From assembly GCF_021513275.1 (NCBI RefSeq), contig NZ_CP090978.1:3906001-3970000 (forward strand): DNA of 64,000 nt, read 5' to 3'. Shown piece after piece: positions 8,556 through 17,969 of this stretch. How positions within the stretch are numbered: position 1 is the first letter of the stretch; every line of letters starts with the position of its first letter. Both the position numbers and the translations under genes were made by a program. The DNA is from Paenibacillus hexagrammi. GTDB taxonomy: Bacteria; Bacillota; Bacilli; Paenibacillales; NBRC-103111. The notes below the pieces were generated by a model. That model made no database searches, was not told the origin of the DNA, and saw nothing but the letters and a program-made list of their open reading frames with translations.

Positions 8556-10232
8556 CATGACCTATGCAGTTCGTGGTAGTAGTTGGTAATTACCAGGTTT
8601 AGGTATAACCCAAAGAAGCACCAAATAGTGCTCTGGCCAAAAAAGCTCAATTAGTCTTGCAAACTGCTGCACTTGTGTGTCACAATCAATAGTGATTCGC
8701 TGAATGCCCTTGCGGTTGTTCACGCGGACCTGACAACGAGTGTGGAAGAGGCCACGAACCATTTCGCCGTGGGTGTAGCCTTCATCATCACTCGTTTTTT
8801 CTTTGTTCAGTTCAAAGAGCGCAATCGCTAATAAAGTTTCGGCGACAAACAACAACTCGAAATGGGCATGATGATGCGCCTCGTATTCGGAATGGCATTT
8901 TTCAAAAGCTAATTCCTGTTTGGCCGAGCGAAAGAATACTTCAATGCGCCAGCGCTTGGCATAGGTCTGAACCACGTCTTTCGGAGCATCGTGGCGATTG
9001 CTAATTAACAAATAAGCGCCTTTGTAAGTAGCAGGCTCTTCTCCTTTTTCCTCTTGATCAGCATCCGTTATCGGTTGGTCATCTTCTTTCAAACGTATCG
9101 CAACAACAGCAGCTACAAGAACATACCGCTGCTTGGTCACTTGGTTCCCTTTCCGATTCACGGTTGCGTAAGGGCGCTTCATGTAGATATCCGGTATCGA
9201 AATGGAGGTCAGACCGGATGCCTCCCCACCTAACAGCTCCTTAAAGACCTCCCGGATCAGCATGACTGGAGTCAGCGGTACATAGCGTTCCCGACGAGTG
9301 CCGGGTTCGATGACTTTACGAAACAGAGCCGTGTTGCGTTTGGCTTTGGTGACCCAATCAAAGTTATTCTCCTCCAGGAACGAGAAGAAATGCTTGCAAA
9401 GGTACCACCGATCCATGGCTACCCACAAGCGGCATGAAACAGATTCCCGCAACATGAGTAGCATTTGCTTGGCCAAATCGATTTTAGTCAAGCCTTCTCC
9501 TTTTGTTTCGGGCTTATGCCAAATCCGGAAAAACAACGGATACTCCAATCCGCTCTTCCGAACAGCTTGTAGAACAACCAAATTGGTTGCCCATACATAG
9601 ACTTTGGCGGAGTGGTCATAGAGCCAGCACAGAAACGGAAGCAGCTTGGCAAAGGGATGCGCGCTGTGGGTATCATCGAGATTTACGACATCTCCATCAG
9701 TAAGCGCAGTTACAGGATCCTGCTGCAAGCGCTCAACACGCTTTTTTCCAAAAGTCGTCCAAGCAAAGCCTTTCGTTAAAAAGCGACTTAACGTGTACTG
9801 TGCAAGCTTCCAAGGCTGAAACATTCGCTTCAGCAAAGCGTCTTTGTCGGCCAATTGCGCTATCTGGGTAACGGAAGAGCAATTGGCAACGAGGCCGACG
9901 ACGTAGAGGAAGCAAATTAACCAAGACGGAGTACCGTTACGTTTCATGATGCCAGATTGTGCGAGTAACAAAGAGAAGTCAAAACGCTCCCACAGACTTT
10001 TCAGAATGGGAGCTCCAGCACATTCGCTGTGATTTAAATCTTTAAACTTCGGCTTTTGTAACGCTGACATTGGAATATCACCTATAATCTGTAAGATATA
10101 CCTGTTCAAAAAGGTATCCTTCGCGATTATTGTGGTGTTTCTGAAAAGTCAAGTGGTTTTTATGAACTTAGGTAAAAATTATAATGAATTCTAAGCTTTT
10201 CCCATCAATTGGGGTGAACTGCATAGGTCATG
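8556..10232 (-). mobile_element. IS4-family insertion sequence, 1677 bp, with 7-bp target duplication
   Basis: Perfect 17-bp terminal inverted repeats CATGACCTATGCAGTTC (8556-8572) and GAACTGCATAGGTCATG (10216-10232). ATTATAA stands directly outside each end (8549-8555 and 10233-10239), a clean target duplication, so transposition was probably recent. Ends beginning CATG are typical for the IS4/IS231 group. Confidence 0.93.
8562..10070 (-). CDS. IS4-family transposase
   Basis: DDE transposase of 502 aa, apparently complete. First Asp in DGDVVNLDDTH, second in VAMDRWYLCKHF, and the family signature Y-x2-R-x3-E-x6-K is exact in YAKRWRIEVFFRSAKQ. A start at 10070 (MSALQKP) is preferred to 10109 because AGGTGAT lies just upstream. 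The TAG stop lies inside the right-hand inverted repeat of the element as read on the minus strand. No disruption is seen, so this copy may be mobile. Confidence 0.92.
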   Translation of the reverse strand: MSALQKPKFKDLNHSECAGAPILKSLWERFDFSLLLAQSGIMKRNGTPSWLICFLYVVGLVANCSSVTQIAQLADKDALLKRMFQPWKLAQYTLSRFLTKGFAWTTFGKKRVERLQQDPVTALTDGDVVNLDDTHSAHPFAKLLPFLCWLYDHSAKVYVWATNLVVLQAVRKSGLEYPLFFRIWHKPETKGEGLTKIDLAKQMLLMLRESVSCRLWVAMDRWYLCKHFFSFLEENNFDWVTKAKRNTALFRKVIEPGTRRERYVPLTPVMLIREVFKELLGGEASGLTSISIPDIYMKRPYATVNRKGNQVTKQRYVLVAAVVAIRLKEDDQPITDADQEEKGEEPATYKGAYLLISNRHDAPKDVVQTYAKRWRIEVFFRSAKQELAFEKCHSEYEAHHHAHFELLFVAETLLAIALFELNKEKTSDDEGYTHGEMVRGLFHTRCQVRVNNRKGIQRITIDCDTQVQQFARLIELFWPEHYLVLLWVIPKPGNYQLLPRTA

Positions 10233-10287
10233 ATTATAACTAAGGGAGTAAAATTCGCTCACCCCAAAACTTATTAATTCTGACGTA

Positions 10288-10315
10288 TTAAAAAAAGGAA
10301 CCGATTAAGGTTCCC
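10288..10315 (-). terminator. rho-independent terminator of the gdh-GH15 unit
   Basis: On the minus strand GGAACC-TTAATC-GGTTCC is followed by seven T. It lies 27 bases past the gdh stop. Confidence 0.85.
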
Positions 10316-10341
10316 AATACACGAAAATAAGAATCTATATA

Positions 10342-11513
10342 CTAAACAGAGAAGCTATATGCGATTTCCTCTGTTTTCTTTACCAGGCTTCTCCATTGAG
10401 CCTGCGGAATGACATCGACGACAGCCTTGAGTGAAATATCTTTAAACTCCAATTTAGGGACTTGCTCAAGTGTTATTCTATTCGTAATTAGGCGTTGAAG
10501 CCAACCCTTATGTTTTTCCTCCATCTGCATGAGACGATAAATGGCTGTTTCGAAATCTTTTCGAGCCGCGTTTACGGACCCGATTACGCATTTATTTTCA
10601 AGTACCATGCTTTGGTTGATCGCATCCGAATGTATCTCTACCTTCTTATCAGAAGGTGTCACGCCAAGCAGTGCAAGTACGCCGTTAGGTGCTAGTGCGG
10701 ACATGGCTTCAAACGCCAATGGACTGTATCCAGTACATTCCAATATCATGTCGATCGGTCTTCCTAATTTCTCTGCATATGCTGACAAGGTTAAATTATT
10801 CTGTTGCGAACTCTCAGACGAGCCCGATTGTTGATATTGAGCGCCACAATCTCTGACCAATTGGGCTTGTATACTCCCCTCCGGTGACATGGACCATACA
10901 TAAACATCCAGATTTAATATTCGGCAAGTAATAGCCGCCAGAAGTCCCAGCGGTCCTGATCCAAGGATAAGAGCTGTTTTTGGCTCCCAAATTAATCGTT
11001 GCTGAATTCTAAGTACCTGATCCCACACTTTTTCAACGATACTTTGCGGTTCCACCAGCATACCGAGTTCAAGCAGCTCGAGCGGTACAGGTACCAAATA
11101 ACGCGAATCCTCTACATAATATTCTGACAGAAAGCCATGAGCACCCTTAATTCCTCGTTCTACATATTTGCCAGTCTGACAAAAGTCGGAATGTCCGTTA
11201 CGACAATTGACGCACTGCGGGTCCTTACACGGCCTTCTTACAATCGCGGTAACCAACGTACCAACTTGCAGTCCAGTATCAGGTCCAGCTTCAACTACAA
11301 CTCCTAAAGATTCATGTCCCGTGGTAAGTTCATCTTCGCCTTCAGGGGGGTACCGTACTTCTCTTGGAGAATTTCGCGGTCGGTACCGTCCAATCCTACT
11401 GCAAGTACTTGCACAAGAGCCTCACCTGGATGTTGAATTGCGGGTGTCTCCACAGCTTCAAGTGAAATATATGGATTCCCTTCCCTTAGCTGTTTGACTC
11501 GAATTGCTCTCAT
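10342..11513 (-). pseudogene. zinc-dependent glucose 1-dehydrogenase (MDR family), frameshifted
   Basis: Medium-chain dehydrogenase related to archaeal-type glucose dehydrogenases, oxidising glucose to gluconolactone with NAD(P). The N-terminal frame (from ATG 11513) carries the GLDGTDREI catalytic region. At a C6 run on the coding strand (plus 11345-11350) one base is missing; the next frame then gives ELTTGHESLG (zinc ligand), the four-Cys structural zinc lobe CKDPQCVNCRNGHSDFC, and the LILGSGPLGLLA Rossmann motif. Restoring one C yields a full protein of about 390 aa. It starts 18 bases after the glucoamylase gene, so both form one unit. Function is well supported; whether the break is real is not. 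Confidence 0.8.
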
Positions 11514-11531
11514 GTCATTCTCCTCCCTTTA

Positions 11532-13565
11532 TCAATTCACCGGTTCGAGCACCTTATCTTCACTTGCATCATTTTTCTGCTTTCTTCCGATATTCTTCAT
11601 ATCCTTCAGTCTCGACAGATATTCTTGCGTTACTTTAATAAATGAAGCGTGTGACCAAGTCAGAGGCGAAACGGACATCGGTTCACCTGTGAAAGGATGC
11701 ACCTGCTCCGCCATCACACCTGAAGGCAACGCATGTTTGATAGCCCATTGCATCAGATTCTCAGCCTCTTGCAGTTCCGTATTTGATGCTGCGGAGGCAA
11801 TTAACCATTCTGCATACCACAATGTGCAGATGAACCAAGGGTTTCCTGGCACTTTAGCTATATCGTGGGACACTTGGTGGTAATAATCGTTCTCGTATCT
11901 AGCGAGCCCGCCAATTTCAGTATGAACCCAAAGTTTCTCTTTCATCGCTTGCATCGTATTTATCATTCTGGAATCCGTCTTTTCAATTAAACCAAAGTCG
12001 AATAAGGCATACATGCTTGCATCTAAAGTAAAATCTGGCTCATAGGCTTCTTTGTCATAGTTCCAGTACAACGACCTGATAAATTGCTGTTTTTCCTCTG
12101 AGTACAGCTGTTCATTCGCTGCTTTTTTGACTTGCTCCGCTTTATCTGCGTAATAGACCGCTCTCACTTTATCTTCATGATATTCTGCAAATCGAGAAGC
12201 AGCTATGAGTCCCGCGTATACACTTGATACCGTAAAGGCCATAACTCCATAACGTTCTTCCCATAAATCATAGGAAGGTAAAGGCAGTCCCGAAGCATCA
12301 CGATAATGGGCCAAGAAATCGGCTGCTGGAATAACAAGCTGGTCATAATCATCTTTCGACTTGGATAACGTACCCGCTAGTTTATGATGATGCCACAAAG
12401 TGTAAATGACCAATGCGGTTTCATCTTCTTGAATTGCTAACTGCTTGTTGCCCTTTTGATTGACCCAAGGATGCCAGCTGGATCCTACTGAGCCATCCGG
12501 GTTATATTTGTGCATCAAATATCCTTCTGGAGTCATTGCTTTCTTGCAAAAGTCAAAAAACTTTCTTGAAAGCTCATAATAGCCTGCACGATCCAATGCA
12601 TGTGAGACCAATGCTCCATCCCGCGGCCACATATACGAGTAGGAGTCTTTGGCGAACTTCAATATATCAGAGTCATTCGCCGCAATAATAGCACCTCGAT
12701 TATCGATATTGGTTTTAGTGATTAACAAGCTTCGTTTGTAGAAAGCTTGTATCTCGGGCTTTAGGAGGGACAGCTCGTGACTATCCTGATTTACCCATTT
12801 CACCCAATGATCATGTGTTCGTTGGAGCATGGCTTGCGGTGTCACTGTGCGAAGCAAGCGTTCCATGCGTTCGATCTCTTGCTTACTCTTACCGAAGCAA
12901 ATCCAGAACCACACTTCTTTAGTTCCTTTGGCAGGAAGCGTTACTTCCATCTCGATAATGCCATCTACGGACCCTTGCGCAATTGGATTGCCTCCAAGCA
13001 TACCGTCCTCGGCATCCTTCCATGTCCCTTGCAGGCCGTGAATGCCTTTTTGACCTGTAGCGTATCCGCTCAGCTTAGCTTTCCCTTCATCCGGTGAAAA
13101 GCAGGATAGCGTCAGGTACCGATGACCCTTATAAAAAACAAGAGAATTCAGCTCCGGATCAAAATAGATGGTATCCCCGATTCCATTTCCATATATCTGT
13201 AAATCCAAATGAAAATACAATTTGATTTTCCGTTCCATATCAAAGTTATTTTCAATTCTTAGTTTGCGCAGAAATACGTTCTGCTGGACGTCAACGCCAT
13301 CTCGAAACAGCATCTGGAGTCCCAACCGTTCATGGCTGCAATGCACATTTGTAACTAGCGAGTCAGGCAAATAATTCAGACTCTTCTTGACCTCCGGGTG
13401 ATCGATCCAGAAGAACCCTTCCTGAGTCCAAACACCGAAATGTGATAAATGATCACTGGATTGATTCTCCTGACCTACTAAAGGGAAGTACATGTCCCGA
13501 ATATTATAAGCAGCATCATAATTGATGAGCACATTCCCATTTCCAATAGGTAAATCTCTTGCCAT
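11532..13565 (-). CDS. glycoside hydrolase family 15 protein (glucoamylase-like)
   Basis: Predicted cytoplasmic exo-glucosidase releasing glucose from malto-oligosaccharides or related alpha-glucans (677 aa, no signal peptide). N-terminal beta-sandwich to about residue 260, then the (alpha/alpha)6 barrel with SYMWPRDGALVSHA (about 309-323), the acid-catalyst region SYDLWEERYG (about 431-440) and SPLTWSHASFI near the C-terminus. Bacterial members act as glucoamylase, glucodextranase or trehalase; the sequence alone does not separate them. The next gene is a glucose dehydrogenase 18 bases downstream, which would oxidise the released glucose. Confidence 0.9.
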   Translation of the reverse strand: MARDLPIGNGNVLINYDAAYNIRDMYFPLVGQENQSSDHLSHFGVWTQEGFFWIDHPEVKKSLNYLPDSLVTNVHCSHERLGLQMLFRDGVDVQQNVFLRKLRIENNFDMERKIKLYFHLDLQIYGNGIGDTIYFDPELNSLVFYKGHRYLTLSCFSPDEGKAKLSGYATGQKGIHGLQGTWKDAEDGMLGGNPIAQGSVDGIIEMEVTLPAKGTKEVWFWICFGKSKQEIERMERLLRTVTPQAMLQRTHDHWVKWVNQDSHELSLLKPEIQAFYKRSLLITKTNIDNRGAIIAANDSDILKFAKDSYSYMWPRDGALVSHALDRAGYYELSRKFFDFCKKAMTPEGYLMHKYNPDGSVGSSWHPWVNQKGNKQLAIQEDETALVIYTLWHHHKLAGTLSKSKDDYDQLVIPAADFLAHYRDASGLPLPSYDLWEERYGVMAFTVSSVYAGLIAASRFAEYHEDKVRAVYYADKAEQVKKAANEQLYSEEKQQFIRSLYWNYDKEAYEPDFTLDASMYALFDFGLIEKTDSRMINTMQAMKEKLWVHTEIGGLARYENDYYHQVSHDIAKVPGNPWFICTLWYAEWLIASAASNTELQEAENLMQWAIKHALPSGVMAEQVHPFTGEPMSVSPLTWSHASFIKVTQEYLSRLKDMKNIGRKQKNDASEDKVLEPVN

Positions 13566-13752
13566 TCCATCAGCCTCTTTTCCAAGGAAGTCTCTATATA
13601 ATTTTCCAACACGGCAAGCAAAGTATGCATCTTGTGGGAAGGCTTTTCAGGTTTCATTGCATACAAGGTAATTATCGGTAAAGAAGACTACAAGCATTTT
13701 CAATTCATCAAAATTCGTTTACAATATGAACAAATGGAGGGATCTACGAAAC

Positions 13753-14406
13753 ATGAAGCAATTAGACGGATTCGGCAAATTCCTGGAGACCTTACGAGGT
13801 AAAATGTCACTGCGCGAAGCAGCTCACAAAAGCGGACTGTCGCATGCTTATATACGTGATCTGGAACTGGAGCGAAACCGCTCTACGAATGAGAAGATCA
13901 AGCCATCTCCTGTTACGTTAAAAAAGCTATCCGACGCTTACAACTACTCCTATACAGAGCTAATGGAAAAAGCAGGTTATCTTGAAAAGGAGGAAATGAA
14001 TCACTCCTCCGTTGAAGTAGATATTGCCCAGATTCTTTTTATAGAAGTCAGTGCTAAAGAAGTCACCTACCAATTCCAGCATAGTAAAATCAGCCAAAAT
14101 GTACATTCTTTGGTTGATTTTAGCGATTTCCTTGACCAGCTAGAGGAAAAAGGCTTTAAAAAGATGGATACCGATTTATTTGTTAATTTGCATCATGTGA
14201 TGAAATATATAGAAAAAGAAGGTACCTTGTACTTTGATCAGCCGGGAATTGGCAAACATGTTGTCATTGCAGCTTCCAAGCAAAAAAAATATCATGATTT
14301 GCTGTTACGATGCATCGCCCGCAATACAGGCAATAGCCTTGAATATCATTTGGATCGCAATGGTTCCATAGATTCTATGAGATCTACTCTGAAACAATCC
14401 TTCTAA
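13753..14406 (+). CDS. XRE-family regulator with C-terminal LytTR-like domain
   Basis: A 217 aa protein with an N-terminal Xre helix-turn-helix (about 5-65: SLREAAHKSGLSHAYIRDLE, then TLKKLSDAYN). The C-terminal half (about 90-180) resembles a LytTR-type domain: SLVDFSDFLDQLEEKGF, then DLFVNLHHVMKYIEKEG. The same domain occurs at the N-terminus of the next gene. ATG 13753 has GGAGGG 11 bases upstream; a start at 13726 lacks any binding site. It lies divergent from the GH15 gene and about 95 bp before the GGDEF-EAL gene. Target genes are unknown; a regulatory link to the neighbouring c-di-GMP protein is inferred from the shared domain. Confidence 0.75.
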   Translation: MKQLDGFGKFLETLRGKMSLREAAHKSGLSHAYIRDLELERNRSTNEKIKPSPVTLKKLSDAYNYSYTELMEKAGYLEKEEMNHSSVEVDIAQILFIEVSAKEVTYQFQHSKISQNVHSLVDFSDFLDQLEEKGFKKMDTDLFVNLHHVMKYIEKEGTLYFDQPGIGKHVVIAASKQKKYHDLLLRCIARNTGNSLEYHLDRNGSIDSMRSTLKQSF

Positions 14407-14460
14407 ATAGAACTTCATTCGATTTTTTTCGACATTTTTCGATTAAATGGTTAACGTTTG

Positions 14461-14466
14461 TATAAT
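14461..14466 (+). promoter_or_regulatory. possible promoter -10 of the GGDEF-EAL gene
   Basis: TATAAT sits 35 bases before the start; a weak TTCGAT lies 17 bases upstream at 14438. The -35 match is poor. Confidence 0.4.
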
Positions 14467-14500
14467 AAAATGATATGATATAGGTATCTCTTTACTACTC

Positions 14501-16330
14501 ATGGAGCTGATTGATTTGTCCCAGAAAATCCCCGTCACTCGTGATGGCAAAAAAGGATCGGATATCTTACTTATCGATTCTCATCGTGTTGTTAAAATTG
14601 ATAAGATCCGAGACCGTGATTATGTCATACATACAAAAGATCATCACTATTACTTGGACCTGTCGCTCGATAGTATTGAAGAATGGCTCTATGAGGATGG
14701 TTTCCGTTTACTTGACAGTACAAACATTGTTAATATGAAGCACGTGAAAGAATATGATTCACGCAAAGGCATTGTATATTTCGATTCGCCAACTGACAAA
14801 AAAACGAAAACAGCCTCAGCTGCGCGAATTCACAAGGAACATATCGAGAATGTGATGTCCATTTTACAATCATCCGACACCGACAAGGCTGTAAGACAGC
14901 CAACCAATCAACACCCTGAGATACAGCCGCCCTTTTTCGTAATGAATGACGATGACCAATTTTCTCGCTCTTATGCAACGATTCGAGCTATGAATGCCAA
15001 GCGTCAAGCAGAAGAGAAGATTGTTCATATGGCTTATCATGATTCACTGACGAATCTTCCCAACAGACTTAAATTTCAAGAGCACCTAAAAGATTCTTTT
15101 GCGAAAGCGGAAAGTTCAGACACGCTCTTGGGAGTCTTATTTTTTGACTTGGACCGCTTCAAAATCATCAACGATACATTAGGTCATCACGCAGGTGATC
15201 AATTGCTTCAGCATATTGCCAGTAAGTTATCCGAATATGTAGGGGACAAGCACACGGTTGCCCGGTTTGGCGGAGATGAGTTTATCATTCTTATGACCGG
15301 AGTCAATAGCATCGATGAAATCACCGATTTTGCCCGAGGTATTCCCGAGTGCTTGAAAGAAGCTTTTTATTTCGAAAAACAAGAACTGTATATCACAGCG
15401 AGTATCGGAATCAGTCTATATCCACATGACGGCAATAATGTTGAATCCTTGATCAAAAACGCCGACGTGGCCATGTACAAAGCGAAGGAAAAAGGCGGCA
15501 ACATCTACGAGCTCTATCATCCCGATATGAATATGCGGTCCATGCACCGCTTGAACCTGGAGATTGAACTGCGTAAGGCGATCGAGCGGGAAGAATTTAT
15601 GGTATACTACCAACCGCTTGTTGATTTGACTACCGGCAGCATTTTTGGCATGGAATCCCTTGTCAGATGGAAGCATCCGGAATGGGGCATGGTGTCACCA
15701 GGCGAATTCATTCCCTTAGCAGAAGAAACCGGACTAATTATTCCCCTTGGCAATTGGGTGCTTAAGCAGGCTTGTATTCAGAATACGAAATGGAACTCAC
15801 TTGGGTTAGCTCCCCTCTGTGTTTCCGTGAACATATCCGTGAATCAATTTATGCAAACGGGTTTTGTACAATTCATCGAGGATACATTGAAGCAAACCGG
15901 ACTCACTCCCAACCTGCTCTGCTTGGAGATTACTGAAAGTGTCGCCATGAAAAACGTCAGTTTCATCATGGAGACGATGGACAAGCTTCGTATGCTAGGC
16001 GTACAGATTTCGATCGACGACTTCGGGACCGGCTATTCATCGCTAAGCTACCTGAAACGGTTTCGTGTTCATACACTTAAAATAGATCAATCCTTCATCC
16101 GAGACGTTACAACCGATGAAGACAATGCTGCAATTGTAACAGCACTAATCGCTATGTCTCAGCAGCTGAAAATTAAGTCGTTGGCCGAAGGCGTGGAGAC
16201 ACCTGAACAGTTGGCCTTTTTGCGAGAGCGAGGCTGTAATGAGATTCAAGGATATATTTTCAGCACACCGCTTCCGGCAGAAAGCTTTGAAAACTTAATT
16301 AAAGAAAAGAAAACTTTATATCTCCACTAA
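14501..16330 (+). CDS. LytTR-like/GGDEF/EAL cyclic-di-GMP turnover protein
   Basis: A 609 aa protein with three parts. Residues about 20-120 are LytTR-like (IEEWLYEDGFRLLDSTNIVN, MKHVKEYDSRKGIVYFD). Residues about 175-340 are a GGDEF domain with intact GGDEF at 257-261 but no RxxD inhibitory site (GDKH instead). Residues about 350-600 are an EAL domain with ESL at 385-387, DDFGTGYSSL, LKIDQSFI and EGVETPEQL, so metal ligands for phosphodiesterase activity look complete. No membrane segment. ATG 14501 lacks a good Shine-Dalgarno; a TTG at 14516 with GGAG 9 bases upstream is an alternative. The LytTR-like part may bind DNA or act as a dimerising sensor. Confidence 0.88.
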   Translation: MELIDLSQKIPVTRDGKKGSDILLIDSHRVVKIDKIRDRDYVIHTKDHHYYLDLSLDSIEEWLYEDGFRLLDSTNIVNMKHVKEYDSRKGIVYFDSPTDKKTKTASAARIHKEHIENVMSILQSSDTDKAVRQPTNQHPEIQPPFFVMNDDDQFSRSYATIRAMNAKRQAEEKIVHMAYHDSLTNLPNRLKFQEHLKDSFAKAESSDTLLGVLFFDLDRFKIINDTLGHHAGDQLLQHIASKLSEYVGDKHTVARFGGDEFIILMTGVNSIDEITDFARGIPECLKEAFYFEKQELYITASIGISLYPHDGNNVESLIKNADVAMYKAKEKGGNIYELYHPDMNMRSMHRLNLEIELRKAIEREEFMVYYQPLVDLTTGSIFGMESLVRWKHPEWGMVSPGEFIPLAEETGLIIPLGNWVLKQACIQNTKWNSLGLAPLCVSVNISVNQFMQTGFVQFIEDTLKQTGLTPNLLCLEITESVAMKNVSFIMETMDKLRMLGVQISIDDFGTGYSSLSYLKRFRVHTLKIDQSFIRDVTTDEDNAAIVTALIAMSQQLKIKSLAEGVETPEQLAFLRERGCNEIQGYIFSTPLPAESFENLIKEKKTLYLH

Positions 16331-16334
16331 AAGA

Positions 16335-16381
16335 AAGGAAAAAAAGCTCAGATTCAATCTGAAACTTTTATTTCCTTTTTT
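16335..16381 (+). terminator. terminator after the GGDEF-EAL gene
   Basis: Stem GGAAAAAAAG...CTTTTATTTCC around an inner CAGAT-TCA-ATCTG hairpin, followed by six T. Confidence 0.65.
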
Positions 16382-16430
16382 CGTCTATTAAGGGAGAGTC
16401 TTGTAATGAAACTGGAAAGGAATTGAATCA

Positions 16431-17546
16431 ATGTCTACTCAGCAGCCTGCTATGCACCCTACTCCCAGCCGTAAGCTTCGAGGAAAGCGCAAGAGGTCTA
16501 GCCCAATAAAAATAATGTTGTATGTGATAGTAGTCGGAACACTTTTGTCAGTAGCAGGATTAATTTGGTTCTTTCTGACGGAGTCAGGAACAAGTGTTAG
16601 ATATATGATGGCCGACACGTTAATAACTACACAGCACCGGGATTGGGCCAAATATTTGATCGGCTCGGAGGAGCTTCAAACACGTGTCGAAAACTATTGG
16701 AAGAAATTCGAAGAGATGGGCGAGGAAAAGGATAAAGGACTCGTGGAAATTAAGCCTGAGCCCAGTACAAAAGTACCTGTAAAAAAAGAGCTTGTTAAAA
16801 TCGATCCAATCTCAGGGAAAAATTTCAAAGGATATCTGGTGACTATATCAGACCCAAAGAAGCTAAGAATCGCAGTGCCCAATAAGGTCGGTAAAGGGGA
16901 AAAGGTAACCTCTATGGTCAAGCGCACAGGCGCGATTCTCGGGGTTAATGGGGGTGGTTTCATTGATCCCGAGTGGAAAGGGAACGGCTTCCAGCCAGAA
17001 GGCGTTGTGATATCCGGCGGAAAAATATTTTATAACGACCGTGGGGCGAACGGCTCTGTACAGGTTGTCGGCATTGATAAGGATGGGCGCATGATTGCCG
17101 GGAAGTACAAAGTCTCGGAGCTTCTTAGCATGGGCGTAAAAGAAGCTGTATCCTTCAGCCCCCGCTTTATTGTAAACGGGGTTGGACAAATCAAAAGCCA
17201 GGCCGACGGCTGGGGCATCGCCCCGCGTACCTGCATGGCGCAGACCAAAGACGGTTCAATCCTTTTTGCCGTCATCGATGGAAGACAGACACACAGTATC
17301 GGCGCTACGTTGTACGACGTCCAAAAAATCTTCCTGGAGCACGGCGCTGTGACAGCTGCCAACCTGGACGGAGGCTCGTCCAGCGTGCTCGTACACAACA
17401 ACGAGATCGTCAATCAGCCCTCCAGCGAATATGGGGAGCGCTACCTCCCCACCGCTTGGCTGGTCTTCGACGACCCCGAGCATGCACAAATCAACAACAT
17501 TTGGGAAGGACTCGATATTTCCAAAATCGATCCTTCCAAATGGTAA
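16431..17546 (+). CDS. phosphodiester glycosidase family (NAGPA/DUF2233) membrane-anchored protein
   Basis: A 371 aa protein: basic N-terminus, one membrane segment at about residues 27-50, then an extracellular stretch and a NAGPA domain (about 150-355). Family features are ILGVNGGGF, the QPEGVVISGGK segment, AVSFSPRFIVNG, PRTCMAQTKDG, and ANLDGGSSSVLV. Members remove terminal sugars from sugar-1-phosphodiesters (human uncovering enzyme) and are annotated in bacteria as exopolysaccharide-related. Here it probably acts outside the membrane on wall glycopolymers or exopolysaccharide; the substrate is unknown. Upstream AAAGGAATTGA acts as ribosome binding site. Confidence 0.85.
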   Translation: MSTQQPAMHPTPSRKLRGKRKRSSPIKIMLYVIVVGTLLSVAGLIWFFLTESGTSVRYMMADTLITTQHRDWAKYLIGSEELQTRVENYWKKFEEMGEEKDKGLVEIKPEPSTKVPVKKELVKIDPISGKNFKGYLVTISDPKKLRIAVPNKVGKGEKVTSMVKRTGAILGVNGGGFIDPEWKGNGFQPEGVVISGGKIFYNDRGANGSVQVVGIDKDGRMIAGKYKVSELLSMGVKEAVSFSPRFIVNGVGQIKSQADGWGIAPRTCMAQTKDGSILFAVIDGRQTHSIGATLYDVQKIFLEHGAVTAANLDGGSSSVLVHNNEIVNQPSSEYGERYLPTAWLVFDDPEHAQINNIWEGLDISKIDPSKW

Positions 17547-17550
17547 TTCA

Positions 17551-17588
17551 CAAGCAGGGGCTCGCCTATCGGAGCCCCTGCTTGTTTC
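17551..17588. terminator. bidirectional terminator between convergent genes
   Basis: CAAGCAGGGGCTC (17551-17563) pairs with GAGCCCCTGCTTG (17572-17584), loop 8, followed by TTTCTAT. It ends the glycosidase gene and the ytxGH unit. Confidence 0.9.
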
Positions 17589-17595
17589 TATATTC

Positions 17596-17968
17596 TTAGT
17601 GCTTGCCGCCGATGACAACCAAATCCTCAGCTGCTTCGGATGCTGCGATTTCGTCTTCAACGCTCACTTCATTCTTGGGTTCCTTCCAGGAACGAACATT
17701 TTCAACCACAGTAGCTGCTGTTCCTTTTGCTTTGTCGTAAAGCCCGGATGTTTGAGTGCTCACAGTTTTCGCGATCTCTTGAGTCTTCTTGCCCACAGAG
17801 CTAGCGATTTGGGCAGTTTTGTCAGTCACAGCCTGCGCTTGCTCAGCAATATCGCTTCTCAGTTCACGCCCGGATTTTGGCGCAAACAATAGTGCCGTAG
17901 CTGCACCTAGAACGCCCCCGACTACCGCACCAATCAAAAGCTCTTTCCCCTTTTTTGGAATTTGACAT
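17596..17968 (-). pseudogene. ytxH: YtxH-like protein, apparent frameshift near the N-terminus
   Basis: The main frame (to 17937) reads IGAVVGGVLGAATALLFAPK, the glycine-rich membrane segment of YtxH, then a helical amphipathic tail with GKKTQEIAKTV repeats. The only well-placed start is ATG 17968 behind AAGGGAGTGG, which encodes MSNSKKGE and is out of frame by one base: C4 at 17947-17950 would need to be C3 to give MSNSKKGKELLIGAVVGG. Otherwise translation must begin at TTG 17937 with a weak site. In Bacillus ytxG-ytxH are general stress genes, and the same pair is seen here. Confidence 0.72.
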
Positions 17969-17969
17969 G

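Noticed and set aside
13753..17546. Phage or defence island around the XRE regulator
   Set aside because: Neighbours are c-di-GMP, glycosidase and sugar genes; there is no integrase, att site or phage gene.
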